In this document: positions 1 to 7,872 of the stretch, piece by piece
Numbering within the stretch: the stretch's first letter is position 1
How the letters are laid out: each line of letters starts with the position of its first letter
DNA from: Nocardioides rotundus
GTDB lineage: Bacteria > Actinomycetota > Actinomycetes > Propionibacteriales > Nocardioidaceae
Length of the DNA stretch: 64,000 bases
Assembly (NCBI RefSeq): GCF_019931675.1
Contig: NZ_CP082922.1
Coordinates: 1,751,001 to 1,815,000, forward strand
Reading direction: 5' to 3'
Notes under the pieces: model-generated
What the model was told of the DNA's origin: nothing
The model's database searches: none
What the model saw: the letters and a program-made list of their open reading frames with translations, nothing else
Position numbers and translations under genes: made by a program

Positions 1-1068
1 CTCCACGTGCTCCAGCCGGTGCCGGGCCGCCCGGATCGCCTCGGGCCCCGCCGTCGAGGCCGCGCGCCGGAAGCCCTCCGCGACCGCGTCCATGGCCGCG
101 TCGCCGATGCAGTGGAAGCCCGCCTGCAGGCCGGACTCCGTGCACAGCAGCACGTGCTCGGCGATCTCCTCGGCGGTGAGATAGGCGTGCCCGGTGGTGC
201 CGGGCGCGTCGGTGTAGGGCTGGTGCAGGCAGGAGGTGCGCGAGCCCACCGCGCCGTCCACGTTGAGGTCACCGGCCAGCCCGGCCACCCCCAGTCGCTG
301 CGCGGCGTCCAGCGCGCCGGCCTCGCCCCAGTAGAGCGTGGCGTGCAGCCCGGTCTCCTCGGCGGCCTGGCGCACCAGGTCGAGCTCGTACTCCGGGCCG
401 ATGTGCGGGGCGGCGTTCTCGTGGAAGGCCACCACCCCCTGGCGGGCCATCAGCCGGCACGCGGCGCGGGCGGCGTCCAGCCGCTGGTCGGGGCCGATGA
501 GCGTGGCGAGCACGACCCGGACGGCGTGCGACGCCTCGCGGACCACGCGGCCGTCGTCGCTCCAGCCGTCCATCGACTCCAGGCCCGGCACGGAGGCGGT
601 CAGCGCCGGGGACAGCACCGAGGAGTGCCCGTCGACCCGGGTGAGGATCACTCGCGCGTCCGGCGCGGCCCGCTCGACCTCCGCGGCGGTCGGGGGTGTG
701 GCGTCCGGCCAGAGGGTCTCGTCCCAACCCTGCCCGACGATCACCGTGCCGTCGGCCGCGCGGGCGGCGTGCCCGGCCAGCCGGTCGAGCGCCTCTTCTC
801 GGGTCCGGCTGCCGGTGAGGTCCAGCCCGGTCTCGGCGAACCCGGTCTGCACGGCGTGCAGGTGCGCGTCCACGAAGCCGGGGCCGAGCCAGGCACCGCC
901 CAGGTCGATCGCGCGGTCGGCGTCGGCCCAGGCCGACGCCCCGTCCTCGTCGCCGATCCACGCGACCCGGCCGTCCTCGACGGCCACCGCGGACGGCGTC
1001 GTCGGGGAGTCCTCGTCCGGAGGGAGCGTGGTGTGGACGCGGGCGTTGCGGAGGAGGATGCGGGTCAC
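1..1068 (-). CDS. Amidohydrolase family protein (YtcJ-like), 3' end cut by window
   Basis: This is a metal-dependent amidohydrolase of the YtcJ/COG1574 type. The visible 355 or so residues start MTRILLRNARVHT and hold the metal-binding HLH motif (VDAHLHAV) near residues 69-71. Further conserved parts follow (GQGWDETLWP, FHENAAPHIGPEY, FHCIGDAAMD). The C-terminus lies outside the window. The start is GTG at 1068, overlapping the stop of kdd by 4 bp (GTGA), so the two are probably co-transcribed leftwards. The substrate cannot be read from sequence. Linkage to lysine-degradation genes may mean a role in amide or lactam turnover, but that is inference. Confidence 0.85.
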   Translation of the reverse strand, partial: MTRILLRNARVHTTLPPDEDSPTTPSAVAVEDGRVAWIGDEDGASAWADADRAIDLGGAWLGPGFVDAHLHAVQTGFAETGLDLTGSRTREEALDRLAGHAARAADGTVIVGQGWDETLWPDATPPTAAEVERAAPDARVILTRVDGHSSVLSPALTASVPGLESMDGWSDDGRVVREASHAVRVVLATLIGPDQRLDAARAACRLMARQGVVAFHENAAPHIGPEYELDLVRQAAEETGLHATLYWGEAGALDAAQRLGVAGLAGDLNVDGAVGSRTSCLHQPYTDAPGTTGHAYLTAEEIAEHVLLCTESGLQAGFHCIGDAAMDAVAEGFRRAASTAGPEAIRAARHRLEHVE

Positions 1069-2111
1069 GGCTCCAGTCTCCCCTCGAACAGGGACCGGAC
1101 GCCCTCCTCGGCGCGCAGGAGGTCCAGGGCGAATGCCGCGTGGCCGGGGACGTAGCCGTTGCCCACCAGCATCCGCACGTCGGCCGCGAGCCCCTCGGCC
1201 CCCAGCGCCGCCGCGGAGAACGAGGTGGCCATGGAGAAGAAGATCACCGTGCCGCCCTCGGCGGTGGCCAGGATCGCGCCGCCCTCGCAGCCGGGTACGT
1301 CGACGCACACGACCGTCACGTCCGCCGGTCCGCCCGCGCCGGCGACCGCGTCGCGGAGCGCCACCGGGTCCGTGGCGTCGGCCAGCACGACCTCGTCGGC
1401 CAGGCCGGTCGCCTTGAGCAGGGTGGCCTCGCGCTCGTTCGGTACGACCCCGATGGTGCGGGCCGCGCCGGCCCGGCGGGCCGCGGCCAGGCTGAGCGAG
1501 CCGGACTTCCCGGCCCCGCCGACCACGGCGACGGTCGGCCGCCCGGAGGCGCCGTACTCCTCCACGACGCGGGCGGTCAGCGCCGGCGCGCCGCAGACGT
1601 CCATGACCGCCAGGCTCAGCGCGGGGTCCAGGTCGTCGGGGATGACGGCGGCGATCGAGCGGCCGAACAGGACGGCGTACCCGTCGCACGGCACCTGCTC
1701 CGAGCGCCCGTCCCAGCCGGCGAGCCCGTCCTCGATCACCAGCGGGGTGAGGGTGAGGGAGACCAGCGTGGCGACACGGTCCCCGACCTGCAGGCCGAGC
1801 GGCGACTCGGGGCCGACCTCCTCGACCGTGCCGACCAGCATCCCGCCGGACCCGGTCTCGGGGTTCTGCATCTTCCCGCGCGAGGCCACGATGTCGAGGA
1901 CCGCGGCGCGCACCCGGTCTCCGTCCCCGTCGTGGGTGCGCTCGAGCTGGCGGAAGGACGCGGCGTCCAGGTTGAGCCGCTCGGTGCGGATCCGCACCTC
2001 GTCGGGCCACAGCTCCCGGGCGGTGTCGAGCCGCTGGGCCGCCTGCGGGAGCACCAGTCGGTCGTCGAGGACCCGGTGCAGGCCGGTCGGATCGCTGGGA
2101 CGGCGCGCCAT
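1065..2111 (-). CDS. kdd: L-erythro-3,5-diaminohexanoate dehydrogenase
   Basis: This enzyme oxidatively deaminates L-erythro-3,5-diaminohexanoate to 5-amino-3-oxohexanoate with NAD(P)+, in the lysine fermentation route. The 348-residue product carries the family signature RGKMQNPETGSGGM (78-91) and a Rossmann loop VVGGAGKSG (196-204). The ATG at 2111 is preceded by a GGA-type ribosome site. A much longer frame upstream on the same strand has no coding character. The gene is divergent from kamA, which makes the precursor beta-lysine, and overlaps the amidohydrolase start. kamDE, kce and kal, the other steps of the pathway, are not in the window. Confidence 0.9.
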   Translation of the reverse strand: MARRPSDPTGLHRVLDDRLVLPQAAQRLDTARELWPDEVRIRTERLNLDAASFRQLERTHDGDGDRVRAAVLDIVASRGKMQNPETGSGGMLVGTVEEVGPESPLGLQVGDRVATLVSLTLTPLVIEDGLAGWDGRSEQVPCDGYAVLFGRSIAAVIPDDLDPALSLAVMDVCGAPALTARVVEEYGASGRPTVAVVGGAGKSGSLSLAAARRAGAARTIGVVPNEREATLLKATGLADEVVLADATDPVALRDAVAGAGGPADVTVVCVDVPGCEGGAILATAEGGTVIFFSMATSFSAAALGAEGLAADVRMLVGNGYVPGHAAFALDLLRAEEGVRSLFEGRLEP

Positions 2112-2165
2112 GGTGAGATTCCTTCGCTTCAGAACGGTGCTGACGGGAAATCGTGCGGCGTTGCG

Positions 2166-2205
2166 TTGGACTTGCCGAACGTTCTCCTCGTACTCTGTCA
2201 GACAG
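2166..2205 (+). promoter_or_regulatory. Candidate kamA promoter with overlapping palindrome
   Basis: The 165-bp divergent gap between kdd and kamA holds TTGGAC (2166-2171), a 19-nt spacer and TACTCT (2191-2196). Overlapping the -10 box is a perfect short palindrome, CTGTC-A-GACAG (2195-2205), which could be an operator. No regulator gene lies next to it. The assignment is by motif only. Confidence 0.35.
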
Positions 2206-2276
2206 GTCAGGCACGTCACAACCGACGCGCCCGCCCGCACACGACCGCCCCGACCGGAGACACCCAGGGAGCAGCC

Positions 2277-3755
2277 ATGAGCATCGACACCCGCACGCCG
2301 CAGACCGGCACCGACGCGCACCACCCGACCGACGCGCAGCCCTACGTCTACGCGCGCCCCGAGGTGGTCGAGCCGGACTGGACGCGGTTCCCGGGGTGGC
2401 GCGACGTCACCGCCGAGGAGTGGGCGTCGGTGCAGTGGCAGCGGGCGCACTGCGTGAAGAACGTCAAGCAGCTGCGCGAGCTGATGGGCGACCTGCTGGA
2501 CGAGCGGTTCTACGCCGACCTTGAGCGCGACCAGGCCGAGCGCGCGACCATGTCGATGCTCGTGCCGCCGCAGATGATGAACACGATGGCGCCCACGGTC
2601 GCCCCGGCCGGGCCGGGCTCGCTGACCGAGGCGTTCTACGCCGACCCGGTGCGCCGCTACATGATCCCGGTCCTCTCCGACCGCCGTACCGACTGGCCCT
2701 CGCACCCGCACGCCACCCGCGACTCGCTGCACGAGCACGACATGTGGGCCACCGAGGGGCTCACCCACCGCTACCCCACCAAGGTGCTGGCCGAGCTGCT
2801 GCCGACCTGCCCGCAGTACTGCGGCCACTGCACCCGGATGGACCTGGTCGGCAACTCCACCGCCCAGGTGGACAAGCTGAAGTTCGTCGGGAAGCCGAAT
2901 GACCGCCTCGGCGACATGCTCGACTACCTGCGCCGTACGCCGACCGTGCGCGACGTGGTGGTCTCCGGCGGCGACGTGGCGAACATGCCCTGGCCCCGGC
3001 TTGAGGCGTTCCTGACCAGCCTGATGGAGGTCGAGAACATCCGCGACATCCGGCTGGCGACCAAGGCCCTCATGGGGCTGCCGCAGCACTGGCTGCAGCC
3101 CGACGTGGTCGAGGGCGTGGGCCGCGTGGCCTCCCTCGCCCGCTCGCGCGGGGTCAACCTGGCGATGCACACCCACGTCAACCACGCCAACCAGATCACC
3201 CCGTTGGTCGCGCAGGCGACCCGCGCGATGCTGGACGCCGGCCTGCGCGACGTCCGCAACCAGGGGGTGCTGATGGAGGGCGTCAACGCCGAACCGCACG
3301 CGCTGCTCGACCTGTGCTTCGGCCTGCTCGACGGCGCCGGGATCATGCCCTACTACTTCTACATGTGCGACATGATCCCGTTCTCCGAGCACTGGCGGGT
3401 CTCGGTCGCCGACGCGCAGCGGCTGCAGCACCACATCATGGGCTACCTGCCCGGTTTCGCCACCCCGCGGATCGTCTGCGACGTGCCGTTCGTCGGCAAG
3501 CGCTGGGTGCACCAGCTGGCCGACTACGACACCGAGCGCGGCATCTCCTACTGGACGAAGAACTACCGGACCTCCATCGAGGCCGGCGACGCCGAGGCGC
3601 TGACCCGCTACTACGAGTACTACGACCCGATCCACACCCTCCCGGCCGCCGGCCAGGAGTGGTGGGCCGAGCACGGCCGCCTCGACGAGTCCGCGCTCAA
3701 GGCCGCCGAGGTCGCCGAGGCGTCCCGCCGGCTCGCCGCGCTCCAGGCGCACTGA
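2277..3755 (+). CDS. kamA: Lysine 2,3-aminomutase (radical SAM, PLP)
   Basis: KamA converts L-lysine to L-beta-lysine, the first step of lysine fermentation. The 492-residue product has the radical SAM cluster motif CPQYCGHC (Cys178, 182, 185), the downstream VVVSGGDVANMPWP segment and a candidate PLP-lysine region VPFVGKRW. It is somewhat longer than many KamA proteins (about 420-470), mostly at the N-terminus. ATG at 2277 follows a GGGAGCAGCC ribosome site. Divergence from kdd strongly supports the KamA role over EpmB or glutamate mutase paralogues. Two long hairpins follow the gene. Confidence 0.93.
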   Translation: MSIDTRTPQTGTDAHHPTDAQPYVYARPEVVEPDWTRFPGWRDVTAEEWASVQWQRAHCVKNVKQLRELMGDLLDERFYADLERDQAERATMSMLVPPQMMNTMAPTVAPAGPGSLTEAFYADPVRRYMIPVLSDRRTDWPSHPHATRDSLHEHDMWATEGLTHRYPTKVLAELLPTCPQYCGHCTRMDLVGNSTAQVDKLKFVGKPNDRLGDMLDYLRRTPTVRDVVVSGGDVANMPWPRLEAFLTSLMEVENIRDIRLATKALMGLPQHWLQPDVVEGVGRVASLARSRGVNLAMHTHVNHANQITPLVAQATRAMLDAGLRDVRNQGVLMEGVNAEPHALLDLCFGLLDGAGIMPYYFYMCDMIPFSEHWRVSVADAQRLQHHIMGYLPGFATPRIVCDVPFVGKRWVHQLADYDTERGISYWTKNYRTSIEAGDAEALTRYYEYYDPIHTLPAAGQEWWAEHGRLDESALKAAEVAEASRRLAALQAH

Positions 3756-3807
3756 GGCTCCCCCGCTGCTCCCGGCAGCCGCGCCCTCGGTAGCTCGCCG
3801 ACCGGTC

Positions 3808-3854
3808 GACCGTGTGGCTTCGGAGTCATCCGATGGCCTCAAAGCCACACGGTC
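3808..3854. repeat. Long hairpin downstream of kamA
   Basis: A perfect 13-bp inverted repeat has arms GACCGTGTGGCTT (3808-3820) and AAGCCACACGGTC (3842-3854), with a 21-nt loop. One more C-G pair extends it outward. It lies about 50 bp after the kamA stop and may act as a terminator, although no U-tract follows. It forms a pair with the next hairpin in a 344-bp stretch (3756-4099) that contains no gene. Confidence 0.75.
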
Positions 3855-3924
3855 GGAGCGGGGGCGGCGGGCGATGGCGTACGGCCGCCCCGCGACGGCG
3901 TTCGCCTGCCCCACCCGGCCGACC

Positions 3925-3977
3925 GGAGGTAGCCCAGCCACCTGATCGGCGCCGTGGCGGGTGGCTGGGCTACCTCC
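3925..3977. repeat. 18-bp perfect inverted repeat upstream of dhaK
   Basis: The arms GGAGGTAGCCCAGCCACC (3925-3942) and its exact complement (3960-3977) enclose a 17-nt loop. Eighteen perfect pairs are far more than chance would give. It sits between the kamA-side hairpin and the dhaK promoter. It could be a terminator insulating dhaK, or a dispersed palindromic repeat of this genome. Confidence 0.8.
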
Positions 3978-4028
3978 CATCGCGGGCCAGGCGGGCGACG
4001 CGGGCGGGCGAGCGCGGACCGCGGACCC

Positions 4029-4058
4029 TTGTCCGCGCACTCCCGGCGCGCGTAGCGT
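4029..4058 (+). promoter_or_regulatory. Candidate dhaK promoter
   Basis: TTGTCC (4029-4034) and TAGCGT (4053-4058) are separated by 18 nt, giving a leader of about 35 nt before the dhaK ATG. A small inverted repeat GCGGAC...GTCCGC (4021-4036) overlaps the -35 box and could be an operator. The ribosome site GGGGCAGGAG precedes the start. Confidence 0.45.
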
Positions 4059-4099
4059 CCGACCCGAGTCGTCGAGCCGGTCGAGGGGCAGGAGCCGCC

Positions 4100-5092
4100 A
4101 TGAAGAAGCTGATCAACGACCCCGACCAGGTGGTCACCGACGCGCTCCGGGGGATGGCCGCGGCCCATCCCGAGCTGCGGGTCGACCTGGAGAACAAGGT
4201 GATCTTCCGCGGCGACGCACCGCGGCAGGGCAAGGTCGGGCTGGTCTCCGGCGGCGGCTCGGGCCACGAGCCCCTGCACGGCGGGTACGTCGGCCCCGGC
4301 ATGCTGGACGCCGCCGCTGCGGGCGAGGTCTTCACCTCCCCCGTCCCCGACCAGGTGATGGCCGCGACCCAGGGCGTCGACGGCGGCGCCGGCGTCCTGC
4401 ACATCGTGAAGAACTACACCGGCGACGTGATGAACTTCGAGATGGCCGCAGAGATGGCCGGCGACGTCGAGGTGGTCCAGGTCGTCACCCAGGACGACGT
4501 CGCCGTGCAGGACAGCCTCTACACCGTCGGCCGCCGCGGCGTGGGCGTCACCGTCTTCGTGGAGAAGCTCGCCGGCGCGGCCGCCGAGGAGGGGCGGGAC
4601 CTCCAGGCCGTCGCCGGGGTCGCCCAGGCGGCCAGCGACGCCGGGCGCAGCATGGGCATGGCGCTCACCTCCTCCACCGTGCCCTCGGCGGGCTCCCCGA
4701 CCTTCGAGATCGGGGACGAGGAGATGGAGATGGGCATCGGGATCCACGGGGAGCCCGGCCGGACCCGGATGCCGCTCGCCCCCGCCGGCGAGGTCGCGGC
4801 CATGCTCACCGAGCCCGTGGTCGACGACCTCGGCGTGGGCAGGGGCGACCTGGTGGTCGCGATGCTCAATGGCATGGGCGGTACACCGCTGCTGGAGCTC
4901 TACCTGATGTACGGCGAGGTCGCGACCATCTTGGACAAGGCCGGGATCACCGTCGCGCGGAACCTGGTGGGCGACTACATCACCAGCGTGGAGATGGCCG
5001 GCTGCTCGCTGACCCTGATGCGCGCCGACGACGAGATGCTCCGGCTCTGGGACGCACCGGTGAAGACCCCCGGCCTGCGCTGGGGGGTCTGA
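4100..5092 (+). CDS. dhaK: Dihydroxyacetone kinase subunit DhaK
   Basis: DhaK binds dihydroxyacetone in the PTS-dependent kinase, where phosphate passes from PEP through EI, HPr and DhaM to ADP bound on DhaL. The 330-residue product has the substrate pocket GGGSGHEPLHGGYVG (51-65) and the conserved His at 216 (GIHGEPG) that forms the hemiaminal with dihydroxyacetone. ATG at 4100 follows a strong ribosome site. dhaL follows after 3 bp. Length is normal for the family. Confidence 0.95.
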   Translation: MKKLINDPDQVVTDALRGMAAAHPELRVDLENKVIFRGDAPRQGKVGLVSGGGSGHEPLHGGYVGPGMLDAAAAGEVFTSPVPDQVMAATQGVDGGAGVLHIVKNYTGDVMNFEMAAEMAGDVEVVQVVTQDDVAVQDSLYTVGRRGVGVTVFVEKLAGAAAEEGRDLQAVAGVAQAASDAGRSMGMALTSSTVPSAGSPTFEIGDEEMEMGIGIHGEPGRTRMPLAPAGEVAAMLTEPVVDDLGVGRGDLVVAMLNGMGGTPLLELYLMYGEVATILDKAGITVARNLVGDYITSVEMAGCSLTLMRADDEMLRLWDAPVKTPGLRWGV

Positions 5093-5095
5093 GAC

Positions 5096-5723
5096 ATGCC
5101 CGACCTCACCGCGCTGCGCGCCTGGCTGGACGCCTTCGCCGCCGACGTACACGAGAACCGGGACCTGCTCACCCGCCTCGACGCCGACATCGGGGACGCC
5201 GACCACGGCAGCAACCTCGACCGGGGCATGGCCGCGGTGCTCGAGACGCTCGACGCCGGCCCGCCCGACTCCCCCGCCGCGCTGCTGAAGACGACCGGGA
5301 TGACCCTGGTGAGCAAGGTCGGCGGCGCGAGCGGCCCGCTCTACGGCACGCTGTTCCTCCGGATGGCCACGGCCGCCGGCGACGCCGACGAGCTCGACGC
5401 GGCCACGGTGGGCGTCCTCCTGCGGGCCGGCCTGGAAGGCGTGGTGGCCCGCGGCAAGGCCGAGGCGGGCGACAAGACGATGTACGACGCCCTCGAAGCC
5501 CGCGACCCGGGCCTACGACGACGCGGTGGCCGGCGGAGCCGCGACGGGCGACGCCCTGGACGCCGCCGCGCAGGCCGCGGCCGAGGGCCGCGACGCGACG
5601 ACCGCGATGCAGGCCCGCAAGGGCCGGGCGTCCTACCTCGGCGAGCGCAGCGTCGGGCACCAGGACCCGGGTGCCACGTCGATGGCGATGCTGGTCGCGG
5701 CCGCCGCCCGGACGCTGGGCTGA
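5096..5723 (+). pseudogene. dhaL: Dihydroxyacetone kinase subunit DhaL, single-base frameshift
   Basis: DhaL is the ADP-binding subunit that phosphorylates DhaK-bound dihydroxyacetone. The N-terminal part reads normally from ATG 5096, including GDADHGSNLDRGM and [10 protein letters not shown]. At 5495-5498 an extra A (GAAG where GAG restores the frame) shifts translation. Removing one A gives [16 protein letters not shown] and then the normal C-terminus with [12 protein letters not shown] and GHQDPGATS, ending at TGA 5721-5723, two bases before dhaM. In the unshifted frame the ribosome runs through into dhaM, which would give a 456-residue fusion product. This could be a sequencing error, a recent mutation or recoding. 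The sequence alone cannot decide. Confidence 0.85.
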
Positions 5724-5725
5724 GC

Positions 5726-6466
5726 ATGACCGGCATCGTGGTGGTCTCGCACAGCCGGGCGCTGGCCGACGCCGCGGTCGCGCTGGCGCAGGAGATGGCC
5801 TCGGGCGGCGAGGTGCGGGTCGAGGTGGCGGCGGGGCTGGTCGACGGCTCCTTCGGCACCGATGCGGCGGCGATCGCACAGGCGGTCGAGCGGGCCGCCG
5901 ACCGGGATGGCGCCGTGGTGCTGATGGACCTGGGCAGCGCCGTACTCTCCGCGGAGATGGCCCTGGAGTTGCTCGACCCGGAGACCGCCGACCGGGTGAT
6001 CCTCTCCCCCGCACCCCTGGTGGAGGGGCTGATGCTGGCCGTCGTCGCGGCCGCCGGGGGTGCGCCCGCGGCGCGGGTGGCTGCGGAGGCCTCCGGCGGG
6101 TTGCGGGCCAAGCAGGACCACCTGGGAGCGAGCCCGAACGCCGGCGCATCGCAGCCCTCGGCGGGTGAGGGCGGCGACGCCACGGTCACCCTCGAGCTGA
6201 CCACGGCGCACGGCCTGCACGCCCGCCCGGCCGCGAAGTTCGTCGCGCTCGCCCAGGAGTCGTTGGAGGGCGAGGTGGAGAGCATCACCGCCCGCAACGC
6301 CACCACCGGCGAGGGGCCGGTCGACGCGGACTCGATGCTCGGCGTGCTCACCCTCGGCGGCGAGCGCGGCCACCGGATCGAGGTGAGCGCAAGCGGGCCC
6401 GGCGCCGAGGCCGCGCTGCAGCGCTTCGTCGAGCTGAACGACGACCGGTTCGGGGAGAGCGAGTAG
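5726..6466 (+). CDS. dhaM: DhaM phosphotransferase subunit fused to HPr
   Basis: This is the phosphodonor subunit of dihydroxyacetone kinase. An N-terminal EIIA-mannose-like domain has the phospho-histidine H9 (VVVSHS) and the segment VVLMDLGSAVLSAEMA. After a linker comes an HPr domain with TTAHGLHARPAAKF (phospho-His165) and the Ser-region NATTGEGPVDADSML. The 246-residue DhaM-HPr layout is known in Actinobacteria. ATG 5726 lies 2 bp after the intended dhaL stop. General EI is not in the window. If the dhaL shift is real, dhaM may also be made as the C-terminal part of a read-through fusion. Confidence 0.92.
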   Translation: MTGIVVVSHSRALADAAVALAQEMASGGEVRVEVAAGLVDGSFGTDAAAIAQAVERAADRDGAVVLMDLGSAVLSAEMALELLDPETADRVILSPAPLVEGLMLAVVAAAGGAPAARVAAEASGGLRAKQDHLGASPNAGASQPSAGEGGDATVTLELTTAHGLHARPAAKFVALAQESLEGEVESITARNATTGEGPVDADSMLGVLTLGGERGHRIEVSASGPGAEAALQRFVELNDDRFGESE

Positions 6467-6469
6467 CCC

Positions 6470-6907
6470 TCAGGCCATCGGCCGGTTCTCGTACGGCGTG
6501 GACAGCACGATCGTCGTCCGGGTGGACACGTTCGCCTGCACCCGGATCCGGCTCAGCAGGTCCTCCAGGTCCGAGGGCACCGCGACCCGCACCTTGAGGA
6601 TGTAGGACTCATCGCCCGCGACCGACCAGCAGGACTCGATCTCGGGGATCGTGGCCAGCCGGTCGGGGTAGTCGTCGGGCTCGGAGGGGTCGAACGGCGT
6701 GATCGAGATGAACGCGGTGAGCGGCCGGCCCATCTGCTCGTGGTCGATGGTCGCGCCGTACCCCTTGATCAGGCCGCGCTGCTCCAGCCGCTTGACCCGC
6801 TGGTGGACAGCGGAGGTCGAGAGCCCCGTGGCCTTGCCCAGATCGGTGAAGGACATCCGGCCGTCGGTGGCCAGCAGGCTCAGGATCTTCCGGTCGGTCT
6901 CTTCCAC
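6470..6907 (-). CDS. Lrp/AsnC family transcriptional regulator
   Basis: A small DNA-binding regulator of 145 residues. It has an N-terminal winged HTH (TDRKILSLLATDGRMSFTDL, then GLSTSAVHQRVKRLEQRGLI) and a C-terminal RAM ligand domain (IESCWSVAGDESYILKVRV). I chose GTG 6907 over GTG 6916 because a TAGGGT -10 box ends exactly 7 nt before it and because the product then begins EETDRKI, as Lrp proteins do. The gene converges on dhaM with a 3-bp gap and is divergent from the exonuclease. It could respond to an amino acid and act on kamA/kdd, but no direct evidence is present. Confidence 0.9.
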   Translation of the reverse strand: MEETDRKILSLLATDGRMSFTDLGKATGLSTSAVHQRVKRLEQRGLIKGYGATIDHEQMGRPLTAFISITPFDPSEPDDYPDRLATIPEIESCWSVAGDESYILKVRVAVPSDLEDLLSRIRVQANVSTRTTIVLSTPYENRPMA

Positions 6908-6914
6908 GGCGGAC

Positions 6915-6920
6915 ACCCTA
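6915..6920 (-). promoter_or_regulatory. Leaderless -10 box of lrp-type gene
   Basis: TAGGGT on the minus strand is followed by 7 nt and then GTG (6907). This spacing predicts a transcript that starts at the start codon. Confidence 0.55.
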
Positions 6921-6928
6921 GCGGGCCC

Positions 6929-6934
6929 TACCAT
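6929..6934 (+). promoter_or_regulatory. Leaderless -10 box of exonuclease gene
   Basis: TACCAT is followed by 6 nt and ATG 6941. It lies back to back with the lrp-type -10 box, so the two divergent promoters overlap within about 30 bp. Confidence 0.55.
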
Positions 6935-6940
6935 CGGCTC

Positions 6941-7867
6941 ATGCCTGCCGACCGCCTGATGCTCCTCGACACCGCCTCGCTCTACTTCCGCGCCTTCTTC
7001 GGGATCAAGGGGGAGATCCTGGCGCCCGACGGCACTCCGGTGAACGCCGTACGCGGCCTGCTGGACTTCATCGCGCGCCTGGTGACCGACTACCGCCCCA
7101 CCCACCTGGTCTGCGCGTGGGACAACGACTGGCGGCCGCAGTGGCGGGTGGACCTGATCCCGTCCTACAAGGCGCATCGGGTGGTCGAGGAGGTGGCGGG
7201 CCCGGCGCCCGACGTCGAGGAGGTGCCCGACCCACTGGAGGTGCAGATCCCGGTGATCCTGGAGGTGCTCGACGCGCTGGGGATCACCGTGGTCGGCGCC
7301 GACGGCTACGAGGCCGACGACGTGATCGGGACCCTGGCCACCGGCGCCGGGATGCCGGTCGACGTGGTGACCGGCGACCGCGACCTCTTCCAGCTCGTCG
7401 ACGACGAGGCCGAGGTGCGGGTGCTCTACACCGCCCGTGGCGTGGGCCGGCACGAGCGGATCACCGACGATGTCGTGGTCGAGAAGTACGGCGTCCACGC
7501 GGCGCAGTACGCCGACATGGCGACCCTGCGCGGCGACGCCTCCGACGGCCTCCCCGGGGTCAAGGGCATCGGCGAGAAGACCGCGGCGACCCTGCTGCAG
7601 CGGTACGGCGACATGCCGGGCCTGCTCGCCGCCGCCGAGGACCCCGACAGCGACCTCGGCCCCAACCCGCGGGCCAAGATCCTCGCCGCGGCGGACTACC
7701 TCGCGGTCGCACCCCAGGTGGTGGCCGTCGCGCGGGACCTGGACCTCGGCGACGTGGACACCACGATGCCCCGCTCCCCCGCCGACCACGACCGGGTGCT
7801 CGCCCTGGCCGAGCGGTGGAACCTGGAGTCGTCCATGGCGCGTGCCGTCACCGCCCTCTCCGGCTGA
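6941..7867 (+). CDS. Stand-alone 5'-3' exonuclease (PolA N-terminal type)
   Basis: This 308-residue protein matches the 5'-nuclease domain of DNA polymerase I without polymerase domains. Visible features are the first acidic residue in LMLLDTASLYFRA, the VCAWDND segment, the GYEADDVIGTLA and VVTGDRDLFQLV acidic motifs, and the helix-hairpin-helix GLPGVKGIGEKTAATLL. It probably removes flaps and RNA primers. ATG 6941 is supported by a leaderless -10 box. The gene ends 5 bp before the 31-bp repeat array. Confidence 0.93.
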   Translation: MPADRLMLLDTASLYFRAFFGIKGEILAPDGTPVNAVRGLLDFIARLVTDYRPTHLVCAWDNDWRPQWRVDLIPSYKAHRVVEEVAGPAPDVEEVPDPLEVQIPVILEVLDALGITVVGADGYEADDVIGTLATGAGMPVDVVTGDRDLFQLVDDEAEVRVLYTARGVGRHERITDDVVVEKYGVHAAQYADMATLRGDASDGLPGVKGIGEKTAATLLQRYGDMPGLLAAAEDPDSDLGPNPRAKILAAADYLAVAPQVVAVARDLDLGDVDTTMPRSPADHDRVLALAERWNLESSMARAVTALSG

Positions 7868-7872
7868 CCGGC

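Noticed and set aside
2112..4040. N-terminal extension of kdd to a 991-residue protein
   Set aside because: The extension is antisense to kamA and lacks coding character. ATG 2111 gives the family length.
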